64,000 nucleotides of DNA, taken from assembly GCF_002812985.1 (NCBI RefSeq), contig NZ_PGCP01000004.1:186001-250000 (forward strand), written 5' to 3'. The notes below the pieces were generated by a model that did not search any database, had not been told where the DNA came from, and was given only the letters and a program-made list of their open reading frames with translations. The translations under genes and the position numbers were made by a program. Below, in pieces: positions 26,774 to 34,666 of this stretch (the first letter of the stretch is position 1; each line of letters opens with the position of its first letter). This DNA comes from Aeromonas lusitana (GTDB lineage Bacteria > Pseudomonadota > Gammaproteobacteria > Enterobacterales > Aeromonadaceae).

Positions 26774-26785
26774 CATTCATGCTGC

Positions 26786-27256
26786 TTAAGGGTGGGTGAA
26801 GCAGGGCAAGGATCGGCTGAACCTGTGCTCGAACACTAGCGAGGTCTCGAGGTGCACCACCTCCTCGCGCGAGGTGAAGTGATCGAACACGAAGTTGCGC
26901 AGGTGCTCGGTGTCGGCGACGCAGAGGTGCACCAGGAAATCGTCCTTGCCCCCCATGTGGAACAGGCTGATCACCTCGGGCAACGCCAGGATGGCATCGC
27001 GGAACGCATCGATAATCTGTCGGCTGTGGCGGGCCAGCTGCAGGGAGACCATGGCCTGGATATGACCACCCAGCGCCTGATAATCCACCTCGCAGTGCGC
27101 CCCCTTGAGCACCCCGTCCTGTTGCAGTTTACGCACCCGCTCCAGACAGGTGGACGGCGCCACCCCGACCAGGGCGGCCAAATCCTTGTTGGTCATGCCC
27201 GCATCGCGAAACAGATGGGCCAGGATGTCCAAGTCCAGTTGATCCAGGTTTCTCAT
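26786..27256 (-). CDS. Lrp/AsnC-family transcriptional regulator
   Basis: 156 residues from ATG 27256, with AAGGAG five bases upstream. An N-terminal helix-turn-helix (LDQLDLDILAHLF, then MTNKDLAALVGVAPSTCLERV) is followed by a RAM ligand-binding domain including MVSLQL and FHMGGKDDFLVHL. Such proteins assemble as dimers to octamers and respond to amino acids. Its target may be the divergent phosphatase gene, but no operator was recognised. Confidence 0.9.
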   Translation of the reverse strand: MRNLDQLDLDILAHLFRDAGMTNKDLAALVGVAPSTCLERVRKLQQDGVLKGAHCEVDYQALGGHIQAMVSLQLARHSRQIIDAFRDAILALPEVISLFHMGGKDDFLVHLCVADTEHLRNFVFDHFTSREEVVHLETSLVFEHRFSRSLPCFTHP

Positions 27257-27415
27257 CTTCACTCCTTGCATCGCTCAATTTTTTTAGACTCTGCCCGTAA
27301 ACCGGGCCGAACACAACGCAGATTGACAAGGCAATCACTGTCTCTATGCTTTGCCGCGCTCAGGCTCGACGCCATGAGATTCGTTCAGAACCAAGCGGCA
27401 CACACGAGGATCCCC

Positions 27416-27928
27416 ATGCACCCTTCTCACCCCTTCTGGAGTCTGGATGTGCCCCGTTTCGACGGCCAACTGCTGCTGACCCCCTGCCCGGGCACCCAGC
27501 AGGTGCCCGCGCCGCAGGCCCTCGATCAACTGCAACTGGCCGGCGCCCGTGGGGTGGTGACGCTCATGACGAGTGACGAGCTGGCGGCGCTCAGTCTGGC
27601 CGAACTGGGCCAGCAGATAGAGGCCAGGGGCATGGCCTGGTTCCACCTGCCCATCGCCGATGACGAGGCGCCGGATGCCGCATTCGAGCTGGCCTGGCAG
27701 CAGGCGTTATCGTCGCTCATCGCCCTGCTGCGGGACGGCAAGCAGCTGGCCATTCACTGCCGTGGCGGCAGTGGTCGCACCGGGCTGGTGGCGGCGGCCC
27801 TGCTGATGGCCCTGGGTCAGTCGCAGCAGGAGGCCATGGCCGCCATCCGCGCCCGCAGGCCAAAGGCGTTCACCCTGGCCAGCCATCACCTCTGGCTCGA
27901 CACTTGGGCAACGAAGCTGGCCGACTGA
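27416..27928 (+). CDS. Dual-specificity-type protein phosphatase (CDKN3-like)
   Basis: 170 residues from ATG 27416 (GAGGA five bases upstream). The active-site loop HCRGGSGRTG gives nucleophile C115 and R121, the C-x5-R signature of cysteine phosphatases, with the candidate general acid Asp in IADDEAPD (82-86). Bacterial members of this branch resemble the CDKN3 phosphatase; natural substrates are unknown. It is divergent from the Lrp-type regulator and convergent with metA, whose duplicated 3' fragments start seven bases after its stop. Confidence 0.86.
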   Translation: MHPSHPFWSLDVPRFDGQLLLTPCPGTQQVPAPQALDQLQLAGARGVVTLMTSDELAALSLAELGQQIEARGMAWFHLPIADDEAPDAAFELAWQQALSSLIALLRDGKQLAIHCRGGSGRTGLVAAALLMALGQSQQEAMAAIRARRPKAFTLASHHLWLDTWATKLAD

Positions 27929-27934
27929 GGGGCC

Positions 27935-28004
27935 TCACACCTTGGGCTGAGGGTGTAGCGAACACCTTGCCGATATCCCCAATCGATAGCGAGTGAGCTG
28001 ATCC
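27935..28004 (-). pseudogene. Degenerate copy 1 of the metA 3' end
   Basis: About 70 bases align with the last 22 codons of metA, from the QLTSYR segment to the stop region. Two single-base indels shift the frame in the middle; the core GDIGKVF and the region encoding the CCCAAG end are still recognisable. It abuts the stop of the convergent phosphatase gene. This is the outermost and most altered of the two extra copies. Confidence 0.75.
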
Positions 28005-28012
28005 CATGGCGC

Positions 28013-28067
28013 CTAAGTCTTGGGCTGCGGGTAAGCGAACACCTTGCCTATGCCCTCCACCCGGTGG
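28013..28067 (-). pseudogene. Degenerate copy 2 of the metA 3' end
   Basis: Translated in frame this reads RVEGIGKVFAYPQPKT then TAG, against [16 protein letters not shown] then TAG in metA itself. About 45 of 51 bases are identical. It lies 3 bases below the real metA stop, giving a period of 58 bases between the two stops. The reading frame and stop are intact, so the copy behaves like a diverged allele tail and not like random decay. Confidence 0.85.
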
Positions 28068-28070
28068 CAC

Positions 28071-29018
28071 CTAGGTCTTGGGCTGCTGGTAGGTGAACAC
28101 CTTGCCGATGTCCTCCACCCGATAGCTGGTGAGCTGATAGACGTAGTAGTTGAGCCAGTTGGAGAACAGCAGATGGCCGTGGCTGCGCCAGCTGGCCCGC
28201 GGCGTCCGGGTCGGATCGCCCTCCGGGTAGTAGTTGACCGGGATGACGGGGGTGAGCCCGGCCGCCAGATCTCGTTGATACTCCCCGTCCAGGGTCAGAG
28301 CATCGTATTCCGGGTGGCCGGTGACGAACACCTGGCGGCAATCCTTGGTCGCCGCCAGATAGACGCCGGCCTCCTCGGATTCGGCGAAGATCTGCAGATC
28401 CGTGTGGGCGCGAATAAGATCCCCATCGAACGCCGCATAACGGGAGTGGGGGGCGACGAACTCGTCGTCGAAGCCGCGCAGCAGCGCCTCGTGTTCATCG
28501 AGGCGATGGTGACGATAGACCCCTGACAGCTTCTCGCCGTGGGTCTGTTTCTCCATGCCGTACAAGGCTTTGAGTGCCGCCTGCACCGCCCAGCACAGGA
28601 ACAGAGTCGAGGTCACGTGCTGATGGGACCACTCGATGATCTCGACGATGCGCGGCCAGTAGACCACCTCCTCGAACTCCACCAGCCCAAGCGGCGCCCC
28701 CGTGATGATCATGCCGTCGTAGTTGTTGCCCCGCACCTGCTCGAAGTCGTGATAGAAGTTCTCGAGATGCGCCTGGGGCGTGTTCTTGGACTCCCGATCG
28801 TCGATGCGCAGCAGATCCACGTCCACCTGCAGCGGCGAGTTGGAGAGCATCCGCATCAGCTGGATCTCGGTCTCTATCTTCTTGGGCATCAGGTTGAGGA
28901 TGAGCACCCGCAGCGGACGGATGTTCTGGGTGACGGCCCGGGATTCCGTCATCACGAAGATGTTCTCCTGCCCCAACACTTCGGCGGCGGGCAACTGGTC
29001 CGGGATCTTGATCGGCAT
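28071..29018 (-). CDS. metA: Homoserine O-succinyltransferase
   Basis: 315 residues, a little longer than E. coli MetA (309) and alignable throughout. It acylates homoserine, the first committed step of methionine synthesis. Catalytic residues sit at the enteric positions: C142 in FLCWAVQ, H235 and E237 in TGHPEYD. GGGAG lies six bases before the ATG and three MetJ boxes stand 27-50 bases upstream. The gene's 3' end is followed by two tandem partial copies of itself. No terminator is visible before the convergent phosphatase gene. Confidence 0.94.
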   Translation of the reverse strand: MPIKIPDQLPAAEVLGQENIFVMTESRAVTQNIRPLRVLILNLMPKKIETEIQLMRMLSNSPLQVDVDLLRIDDRESKNTPQAHLENFYHDFEQVRGNNYDGMIITGAPLGLVEFEEVVYWPRIVEIIEWSHQHVTSTLFLCWAVQAALKALYGMEKQTHGEKLSGVYRHHRLDEHEALLRGFDDEFVAPHSRYAAFDGDLIRAHTDLQIFAESEEAGVYLAATKDCRQVFVTGHPEYDALTLDGEYQRDLAAGLTPVIPVNYYPEGDPTRTPRASWRSHGHLLFSNWLNYYVYQLTSYRVEDIGKVFTYQQPKT

Positions 29019-29044
29019 GCTTACTCCCTGTACTGCATCGGTAA

Positions 29045-29068
29045 ATATGTCTGGACATCTAGAAGCCT
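29045..29068 (-). promoter_or_regulatory. MetJ operator (three met boxes) upstream of metA
   Basis: Three contiguous octamers on the + strand, ATATGTCT, GGACATCT and AGAAGCCT, each match the palindromic AGACGTCT consensus in 6 of 8 positions. A TATTAT-type -10 element lies next to them on the metA strand. Confidence 0.7.
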
Positions 29069-29163
29069 ATAATAAAGCACCCGCCCTGTCATCAGATACC
29101 TTTTGTATTCACATCGCCCATTGACTAGCATACGGCTTCACTTCGTTGCTCACGCCCAAACCC

Positions 29164-30402
29164 ATGACAGGTATCAAGATCTCGGTGGACCGGCTGCAAG
29201 TCGGCAATTATGTCTCCCTGCCACTGGGCTGGCGTGAACATCCCTTCCTGTTCTCCAGTTTCAAACTCAAGAACGAGCAGGAGATAGAGCTCATTCGCCG
29301 GCTCGGCCTCAAGCTGGTGACCATCATCCCCGACAAGAGCGACACGCCCCCCAAGCCCCTCGATCAGGTGCTGCCCCCCGTCGCCGATAGCCAGACCCTC
29401 GCCGCCCGCCAGCAGGAGATGCAGCAGGAGAAGGCCAGCCGCATCGAGCAGTTGCAGCGCTACCGCCGGGATCTGCAGCAGTGCGAGAAGCATTTCCAGC
29501 AATCCCTGGCCCAGGTGCGCAGCCTGATGGGCAAGATCCAGTCCCGCCCCCTCAACGCCATCGGCGAGGCCAGGGAGCTGATCAACGCCATGACGGAGCA
29601 GCTGTTGTCGGTGGATCAGATGGTGCTGCACCTGGTCTCGGACAGCGAGGATGGCAACAGCCTGCAGTTCCACTCCCTCAACGTCAGCGTGCTCAGCATG
29701 CTGCTGGCTCGTGAGTGCAAGCTGCCGGCGGAGGCGATCCGCCAGGTCGGCATGGGGGCCCTGTTTCACGACGTCGGCAAGCTGAAGCTGCCGAGCCAGC
29801 TGCTGCGAAAGCGCGGCCCCCTGACCAAGCCGGAGCAGAACCTGATGGCCCAGCACCCGCGCTACGGCCTGGACTTGCTCAATCTCGCCAGGGAGTTCCC
29901 GCCAGAGGCGAAGAACATAGTGCTGCACCATCACGAATACCTGGATGGCAGCGGGCCGCTAGGGCTCAAGGGAGGGCAGCTCGATCAGCTGACCCAGATA
30001 GTGTCTCTCATCAACGAGTACGATAACCTCTGCCACCTGCAGGCCAAGGTGCCCTACTCTGCCCTCAGCAACCTCTACAAGCAGCGCAAGGGCCAGTTCA
30101 ACGGCGACTACCTCGGCATGCTGATCCGGCTGATGGGGATCTACCCGCCGGGCAGCGTGGTGCAGCTCTCCAACGGCCAGGTCGGGCTGGTGATGTCGGT
30201 CAACAGCGCCCGCCTGCTCTACCCCGCCGTGCTGGTGTACGATCCGCGCATCCCGCGCCAGGAGGCGGCCATTATCGATCTCGAGCAGGCGGAGCTCACC
30301 ATCGCCAAGGTGATCCATCCCAAACGGCTGCCGCCGGCGGTGTTCGAGTACTTGAACCCGCGCACCCGGATCAGCTACTACTTCGAACACGGCAAGCCCT
30401 GA
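29164..30402 (+). CDS. HD-GYP-like phosphodiesterase domain protein with DUF3391
   Basis: 412 residues from ATG 29164; a TTG at 29146 is also in frame and neither has a good ribosome-binding site. The N-terminal 1-100 region resembles DUF3391, followed by a helical linker. The HD domain keeps FHSLNV, HD at about 202-203 (FHDVGKLKLP) and HHHEYLDGSG, but the signature GYP tripeptide is replaced by GPL. HD-GYP proteins degrade cyclic di-GMP; in E. coli-like relatives changes in GYP often reduce or alter activity. Whether this protein is active on c-di-GMP or only binds it is uncertain. Confidence 0.85.
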   Translation: MTGIKISVDRLQVGNYVSLPLGWREHPFLFSSFKLKNEQEIELIRRLGLKLVTIIPDKSDTPPKPLDQVLPPVADSQTLAARQQEMQQEKASRIEQLQRYRRDLQQCEKHFQQSLAQVRSLMGKIQSRPLNAIGEARELINAMTEQLLSVDQMVLHLVSDSEDGNSLQFHSLNVSVLSMLLARECKLPAEAIRQVGMGALFHDVGKLKLPSQLLRKRGPLTKPEQNLMAQHPRYGLDLLNLAREFPPEAKNIVLHHHEYLDGSGPLGLKGGQLDQLTQIVSLINEYDNLCHLQAKVPYSALSNLYKQRKGQFNGDYLGMLIRLMGIYPPGSVVQLSNGQVGLVMSVNSARLLYPAVLVYDPRIPRQEAAIIDLEQAELTIAKVIHPKRLPPAVFEYLNPRTRISYYFEHGKP

Positions 30403-30436
30403 ACGGGCTCGCCGCCTCTTGACCCAAGGAGTCTGC

Positions 30437-31600
30437 ATGCGCATCGAGATCGTCAGCACGGGGGACGAGATAGTGACCGGCCTGGTGGTGGACACCAACG
30501 CCGCCTGGCTCAGCGCCCTGCTGCTGGAGCAAGGTTGGCAGGTGCGCCGCCGCGCCACAGTGGGGGATAACCTCAAGGACCTCAAAGCCGTGCTGCAAGA
30601 GAGCGCCAGCCGCGCCGAGGTGGTGCTGGTGTGCGGGGGCCTGGGGCCCACCGCCGACGATCTCACCGCCCAGGCGGCGGCCGAGGCTTTCGCTCAGCCC
30701 CTGACCCTCTATCCGGACTGGCTCGCCACCATAGAGGCGCGCTACCAAGCCCGCGGCGTTCCCATGCCCGCCAGCAATGCCAAGCAGGCCTGGCTGCCCC
30801 AGGGCTGCGAGATCCTGGACAACCCGGTCGGCACCGCCTGCGGCTTCCTGGTCCACCATCCAGCCAGCCACGGCCTGAGCCAGCTGTTCTTCACCCCGGG
30901 CGTGCCGTTCGAATTCAAGCAGATGGTGCGCGAGCAGATAGTGCCGCGCCTCAAGCGCCTGGCCGGGGAGCAGACCGACACCGAGCTGCGCCGCTTCTAC
31001 AGCTTCGGCATCTCGGAATCGGCATTGAGTGACAAGCTGGATGCCGCCCCCTGGCCAACCGGCATAGAGCTCGGCTACCGCTCCTCCATGCCGCTGATCG
31101 AGCTCAAACTCATCGGCCACGGCGCGAGCGCCACCGACATGGACGCCGCCGAGGCGCGCCTGCTGGGGGAGATATCACCCTGGCTGGTGGGACGGGGAAA
31201 CGAGGAACCGGCCAGTCAGATCCTGACTCTGTTGGGCGAGCGGCCGCTCACCCTGATGGAGGGGGAGAGCCGGGGCGCCCTGCTCGGCTTCTGCCACGAG
31301 CATCCCCAGCTGCAGGCCCATTTTGACTCTCGGCTACCCAGCGAACTGGCCCGGCTCACGGGCGCGGCCACCGGGCTGAGCCTCACCATAGGCGGTGCGG
31401 GCCCGGACGGCGTGCCCCTGCTGCTGTGCGCCGATGGCGAGGCCATCGGCCAGACCCTGAAAACTCGCCACCCGGACCCGGACAGCGGGCGCCGGATCCT
31501 CGCCTTCGCCGCCCTCGACATGCTGCGCAGGCACCTCTCGGGGCTGCCGGTGATCGCGGATTACCTCACCCTGCCAAGAAGTGCCGAGCGTCGGGACTAA
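30437..31600 (+). CDS. CinA-family protein (YfaY-like)
   Basis: 387 residues from ATG 30437, with AAGGAG six bases upstream. The N-terminal MoaB/MogA-like domain (1-170) is typical: STGDEIVTGLVVDTNAAWL and VCGGLGPTADDLT, then FTPGVPFEFKQM. The C-terminal 150 residues occupy the position of the NMN amidohydrolase domain of CinA but lack the usual conserved sequence, as in E. coli YfaY. Function of this branch is not established. It follows the HD-GYP-like gene by 34 bases and may be co-transcribed. Confidence 0.85.
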   Translation: MRIEIVSTGDEIVTGLVVDTNAAWLSALLLEQGWQVRRRATVGDNLKDLKAVLQESASRAEVVLVCGGLGPTADDLTAQAAAEAFAQPLTLYPDWLATIEARYQARGVPMPASNAKQAWLPQGCEILDNPVGTACGFLVHHPASHGLSQLFFTPGVPFEFKQMVREQIVPRLKRLAGEQTDTELRRFYSFGISESALSDKLDAAPWPTGIELGYRSSMPLIELKLIGHGASATDMDAAEARLLGEISPWLVGRGNEEPASQILTLLGERPLTLMEGESRGALLGFCHEHPQLQAHFDSRLPSELARLTGAATGLSLTIGGAGPDGVPLLLCADGEAIGQTLKTRHPDPDSGRRILAFAALDMLRRHLSGLPVIADYLTLPRSAERRD

Positions 31601-31610
31601 CCCGACCTCA

Positions 31611-32147
31611 TCAGAAGGCGGGCATCCGCAGCGCGAAGGCAGCCAGCCCCTGCCCGCCATGGACCCAGTAACCGGCCAGCGCCAGGGTCAGCAGACAGAA
31701 TGCCGTCTCGTAGCCGCCCCCGCTCTTGAGGGGCAGAAACGGCAGGTGATAGCGCTGGCGCAGGGGCCAGAACAATGGGATCCCCGCCGGGGTGAGCCAG
31801 TCCCCCAGCAGATGGCTGAGATAACCGATGATGAGCGCATCCTTCACCGCCACCGAGATAAAGCCCGGCCCCTGAAACTGCGCCAAGCCCCAGACGCCGA
31901 CCCCCACCGCCAGCAGGCTGTGGGTAAAGCCGCGATGGCCGAACAGGCGCGACAGCGGCCCCGAGATCCAGGGCAGGCGCCGACCGAGCAGGGAGTTGGG
32001 GTGATCGAGATCCGGCAACAGGGCGCTGGCCAGGGCGACCGGCACCGTCTGCCAGAGGCTGGCATCGGCCAGGGCCGGGGTGAGCTGCAACTGGTGGGCA
32101 AGCAGGGTACAGGTAACGGAAAACAGCAGGTGGCCTTGGGCGGTCAT
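31611..32147 (-). CDS. ydjM: YdjM-family inner-membrane metal-dependent hydrolase
   Basis: 178 residues starting MTAQGHLLFS, very close to the beginning of E. coli YdjM (196 residues). Conserved His/Asp groups LLPDLDHPNSLLG, GHRGFTHSLLAV and YLSHLLGDWLTPAG, set in several membrane segments, are the putative metal site. E. coli ydjM is in the LexA regulon; I see no LexA box in the 220 bases upstream here. The 3' ends of this gene and the CinA-like gene are 10 bases apart and convergent. Confidence 0.87.
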   Translation of the reverse strand: MTAQGHLLFSVTCTLLAHQLQLTPALADASLWQTVPVALASALLPDLDHPNSLLGRRLPWISGPLSRLFGHRGFTHSLLAVGVGVWGLAQFQGPGFISVAVKDALIIGYLSHLLGDWLTPAGIPLFWPLRQRYHLPFLPLKSGGGYETAFCLLTLALAGYWVHGGQGLAAFALRMPAF

Positions 32148-32367
32148 GATGGTGTTCGATGGCGCATGAGAGGGACGAATGGGGTGCGGGCGGCAGATTA
32201 GAATCCCTCTGGCCGCAATGAGCAAGACGAATATTGCTCAAACCTCACTTTCGCAGTCATTTATTCCACAGAACGCCCGTATCTCACGTCATTTACGACT
32301 CATACAGCACCAAATTCGGCGTCAGACAAGGAGGTCGGCCAGCCTGAGGGCGCTGGCCGACTCCTGG

Positions 32368-33462
32368 TCAATCCAGGCTCTTCTTGAAGCGGCGGGCGGC
32401 CAGGGTCAGCATCAGCAGGGTGAAGCCCGCCAGCCAGAGCACGTCCGGCAGCAGATCCCCCATGTCGCCGCCTCTCAATACGATGCCTCTGATGAGCCGC
32501 ATAAAGTGGGTGGCGGGCAGCACCTCGGCGACCCACTGGGCCGGCACCGGCATCCCCTCGTAGGGGAACATGAAACCCGACAGCAGGATCGACGGCAGCA
32601 GGATGAACACCGTCATCTGCATCGCCTGCAACTGGGTCTGGGCCAGGGTGGAGATGAGCAGCCCCAGGGTCAGGCTGGCGGCGATAAACAACAGGGTCGC
32701 CAGCAGCACCTGACTCAGGGCACCGTTGATGGGCACCGCGAAGATGAGGTGGCCGAGGCCGAGTATGATGACCACCTGGACGAGCCCCACCACTATGTAG
32801 GGCAGGATCTTGCCGATCATCAGCTCCAGCGAGCTGACCGGGGTGGTGATGAGCAGCTCCAGGTTGCCGCGCTCCCGCTCCCGCACTATGGCCGCCGAGG
32901 TGAACATGATCATGGTCATGGTGAGGATCACCCCGAGCAGGCCGGGCACTATGTTGACCGCCGCCCGGCGGGAGGGGTTGAAGTAGAGCACAGTCTCGAA
33001 GGTGGGGGGGGCGGCCTCGACATCGGGCCTGAGCTCGCCGAGGGGCATGGCGCGCAGGCCGAGCAGGGCGCCGGCGATGACGGTATCCGAGCCATCCACC
33101 AGCCACTGGCCCACTCGCTCGCCATCGCTCAGACGACGGCTCAGATCCGATGGCAGCACCAGCACGGCGCGCACCTCGCCCCGGGTCAGGGCGGCTTCCG
33201 CCTCCTGCAATCCCACGTAGCGCTGCTTGATGTGTACCACCTGGGTCGCCTTGACCGCCTCCACCAGCAGCCGCCCCGATACGCTCTCGCTCATGTCCAC
33301 CAGCCCGGCCGGGATCTGACGCACGTCCGTGTTGATGGCATAGCCAAACAGCAGCAGCTGGAGCAGGGGGATCATCACCACCATGCCGAAGGTCAGCTTG
33401 TCCCGCGACAACTGCCTCAGCTCCTTCTGGGTGATGGCCCAGAGCCGGCGCAGACTATTCAT
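32368..33462 (-). CDS. ABC-2 type efflux permease (YhhJ/YbhR-like)
   Basis: 364 residues: a membrane segment at about 22-42, a large periplasmic loop (45-170) and five further membrane segments, the ABC2_membrane_3 layout. It begins RRLWAITQKELRQLSRDKLTFGMVVMIP, typical of the permeases partnering HlyD-type fusion proteins. It is the third gene of the HlyD-ATPase-permease operon, but is separated from the ATPase gene by 274 bases containing REP-like repeats, unlike the tight spacing of the first two genes. Only one permease is present, so it probably works as a homodimer. Confidence 0.9.
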   Translation of the reverse strand: MNSLRRLWAITQKELRQLSRDKLTFGMVVMIPLLQLLLFGYAINTDVRQIPAGLVDMSESVSGRLLVEAVKATQVVHIKQRYVGLQEAEAALTRGEVRAVLVLPSDLSRRLSDGERVGQWLVDGSDTVIAGALLGLRAMPLGELRPDVEAAPPTFETVLYFNPSRRAAVNIVPGLLGVILTMTMIMFTSAAIVRERERGNLELLITTPVSSLELMIGKILPYIVVGLVQVVIILGLGHLIFAVPINGALSQVLLATLLFIAASLTLGLLISTLAQTQLQAMQMTVFILLPSILLSGFMFPYEGMPVPAQWVAEVLPATHFMRLIRGIVLRGGDMGDLLPDVLWLAGFTLLMLTLAARRFKKSLD

Positions 33463-33518
33463 TGAAATAATCCCTTCTGCAGGCTGCCCATAGCGCGGCG
33501 GACGCCTGGCGTAAATAT

Positions 33519-33554
33519 CCCCTCACCCTGGCCCTCTCCCAAAGGGAGAGGGAA
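33519..33554 (+). repeat. REP-like palindromic element, copy A
   Basis: Head CCCCTCACCCTGG followed by the hairpin CCCTCTCCC/GGGAGAGGG. It is oriented opposite to copy B in the same gap, forming an inverted pair between ABC transporter genes. Confidence 0.65.
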
Positions 33555-33653
33555 CTGCTCTAGTGTGCATGGGCGCTGCAGTTTGACTGTCACTCGCTGT
33601 CTTGGCTGGCGCTCAAACAGGTGACCAAAGGCTCTCACACACAGCACAGCTCC

Positions 33654-33696
33654 GCCCCCTTCTCCCCTCGCGGGAGAAGGGTTGAGGATGAGGGGG
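33654..33696 (-). repeat. REP-like palindromic element, copy B
   Basis: On the minus strand: head CCCCTCATCCTCAA followed by CCCTTCTCCC, GCGA, GGGGAGAAGGG. It shares head and stem with copies A and C. Confidence 0.65.
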
Positions 33697-33736
33697 AAGC
33701 GCAACTCACCCATCTGCAATGAGAGCAGAACCCTGT

Positions 33737-34666
33737 TCATGCCCTACGCTCCTGACCGGTGCAGCTGACAAACACATCTTCCAGGCTGGGTCTGACCGGG
33801 GCCAGGCTGGCGCCCGCCAGGGCCGGGCAGGCCTGCTGCAACCAGGGCACGGGATCCGCCAACTCCTTGTCCACCAGCACTCGCAGCCGCTGACCGAGCT
33901 GGGCGGCGGAGCGCACCGGCGCCAGTTGCAACAGCTGCTGCTTGAGCAGCCGCAGATCATTGGCCTGCACCTCCACCACCCGGGTGCTCATCCCCTCCAT
34001 CAGCGCCTGGGGGGAGCCCTGGGCGCGCACCTTGCCCGCCTCCATGATGGCGAGGCCGTGGCAGCGCTCCGCCTCGTCCATGTAGTGGGTGGTGACCAAG
34101 ATGGTGGTGCCCCCTTCGCTCAAGTCGAACAGCTTCTCCCAAAAATCGCGCCGGTTCTGCGGATCCACTGCCGAGGTGGGTTCGTCCAGCAGCAGTAGAT
34201 TGGGCTTGTGGATCACAGCCGCCGCCAGGGCCAGCCGCTGCTTCTGGCCGCCGCTCATGGCCCCGGCCCGGCGCCGCGCCAGCGGGGTCAGCTCATAGGT
34301 CGCCAACAGCTCGTGCAGCCGGGCACTCAGGGCCTGGCTGCCCATGCCGTGGATCCGCCCCATGAACTCCAGGTTCTCCCAGGCGGTCAGCTCGTCGTAG
34401 AGGGAGAATTTCTGGGTCATGTAGCCGATGCGTCGACGCAGCGCCTCGGCCTGTTTCGGGATAGCGAGCCCCAGCACCTCTATCTCGCCGGCGCTCGGGG
34501 TGAGCAGGCCGGTCAGCATGCGCAAGGTGGTGGACTTGCCACAGCCATTGGGGCCGAGAAAGCCCTGGATCTGCCCCTTGGGCACCTCCAGCTCCAGCCC
34601 GTCCACGGCGAGGAAGTCACCGAAGCGGCGGCTCACCCCCTGGGCCCTGATCGCCAGTTCACTCAT
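33737..34666 (-). CDS. ABC transporter ATP-binding protein (YbhF-like, single domain)
   Basis: 309 residues from ATG 34666, overlapping the end of the HlyD gene by 8 bases. Walker A GPNGCGKST, Q-loop MTQKFSLYDELT, signature MSGGQKQR, Walker B LLLLDEPTSAVDPQ and switch VTTHYMDEA are all intact. The C-terminal 80 residues form the extra domain seen in multidrug/heavy-metal efflux ATPases. Unlike E. coli YbhF it has one nucleotide-binding domain. The stop overlaps an ATG (ATGA at 33737-33740), but that reading frame runs into the REP-like repeats, and the permease starts 274 bases further on. Confidence 0.93.
   Translation of the reverse strand: MSELAIRAQGVSRRFGDFLAVDGLELEVPKGQIQGFLGPNGCGKSTTLRMLTGLLTPSAGEIEVLGLAIPKQAEALRRRIGYMTQKFSLYDELTAWENLEFMGRIHGMGSQALSARLHELLATYELTPLARRRAGAMSGGQKQRLALAAAVIHKPNLLLLDEPTSAVDPQNRRDFWEKLFDLSEGGTTILVTTHYMDEAERCHGLAIMEAGKVRAQGSPQALMEGMSTRVVEVQANDLRLLKQQLLQLAPVRSAAQLGQRLRVLVDKELADPVPWLQQACPALAGASLAPVRPSLEDVFVSCTGQERRA

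Noticed and set aside
32148-32367. LexA box upstream of ydjM
   Set aside because: E. coli ydjM is SOS-regulated, but no CTGT-N8-ACAG-type sequence was found here.
33459-33740. A 93-codon frame between the ABC ATPase and permease genes
   Set aside because: It reads through two REP-like palindromes and has no domain; kept only as a hint of a displaced gene start.
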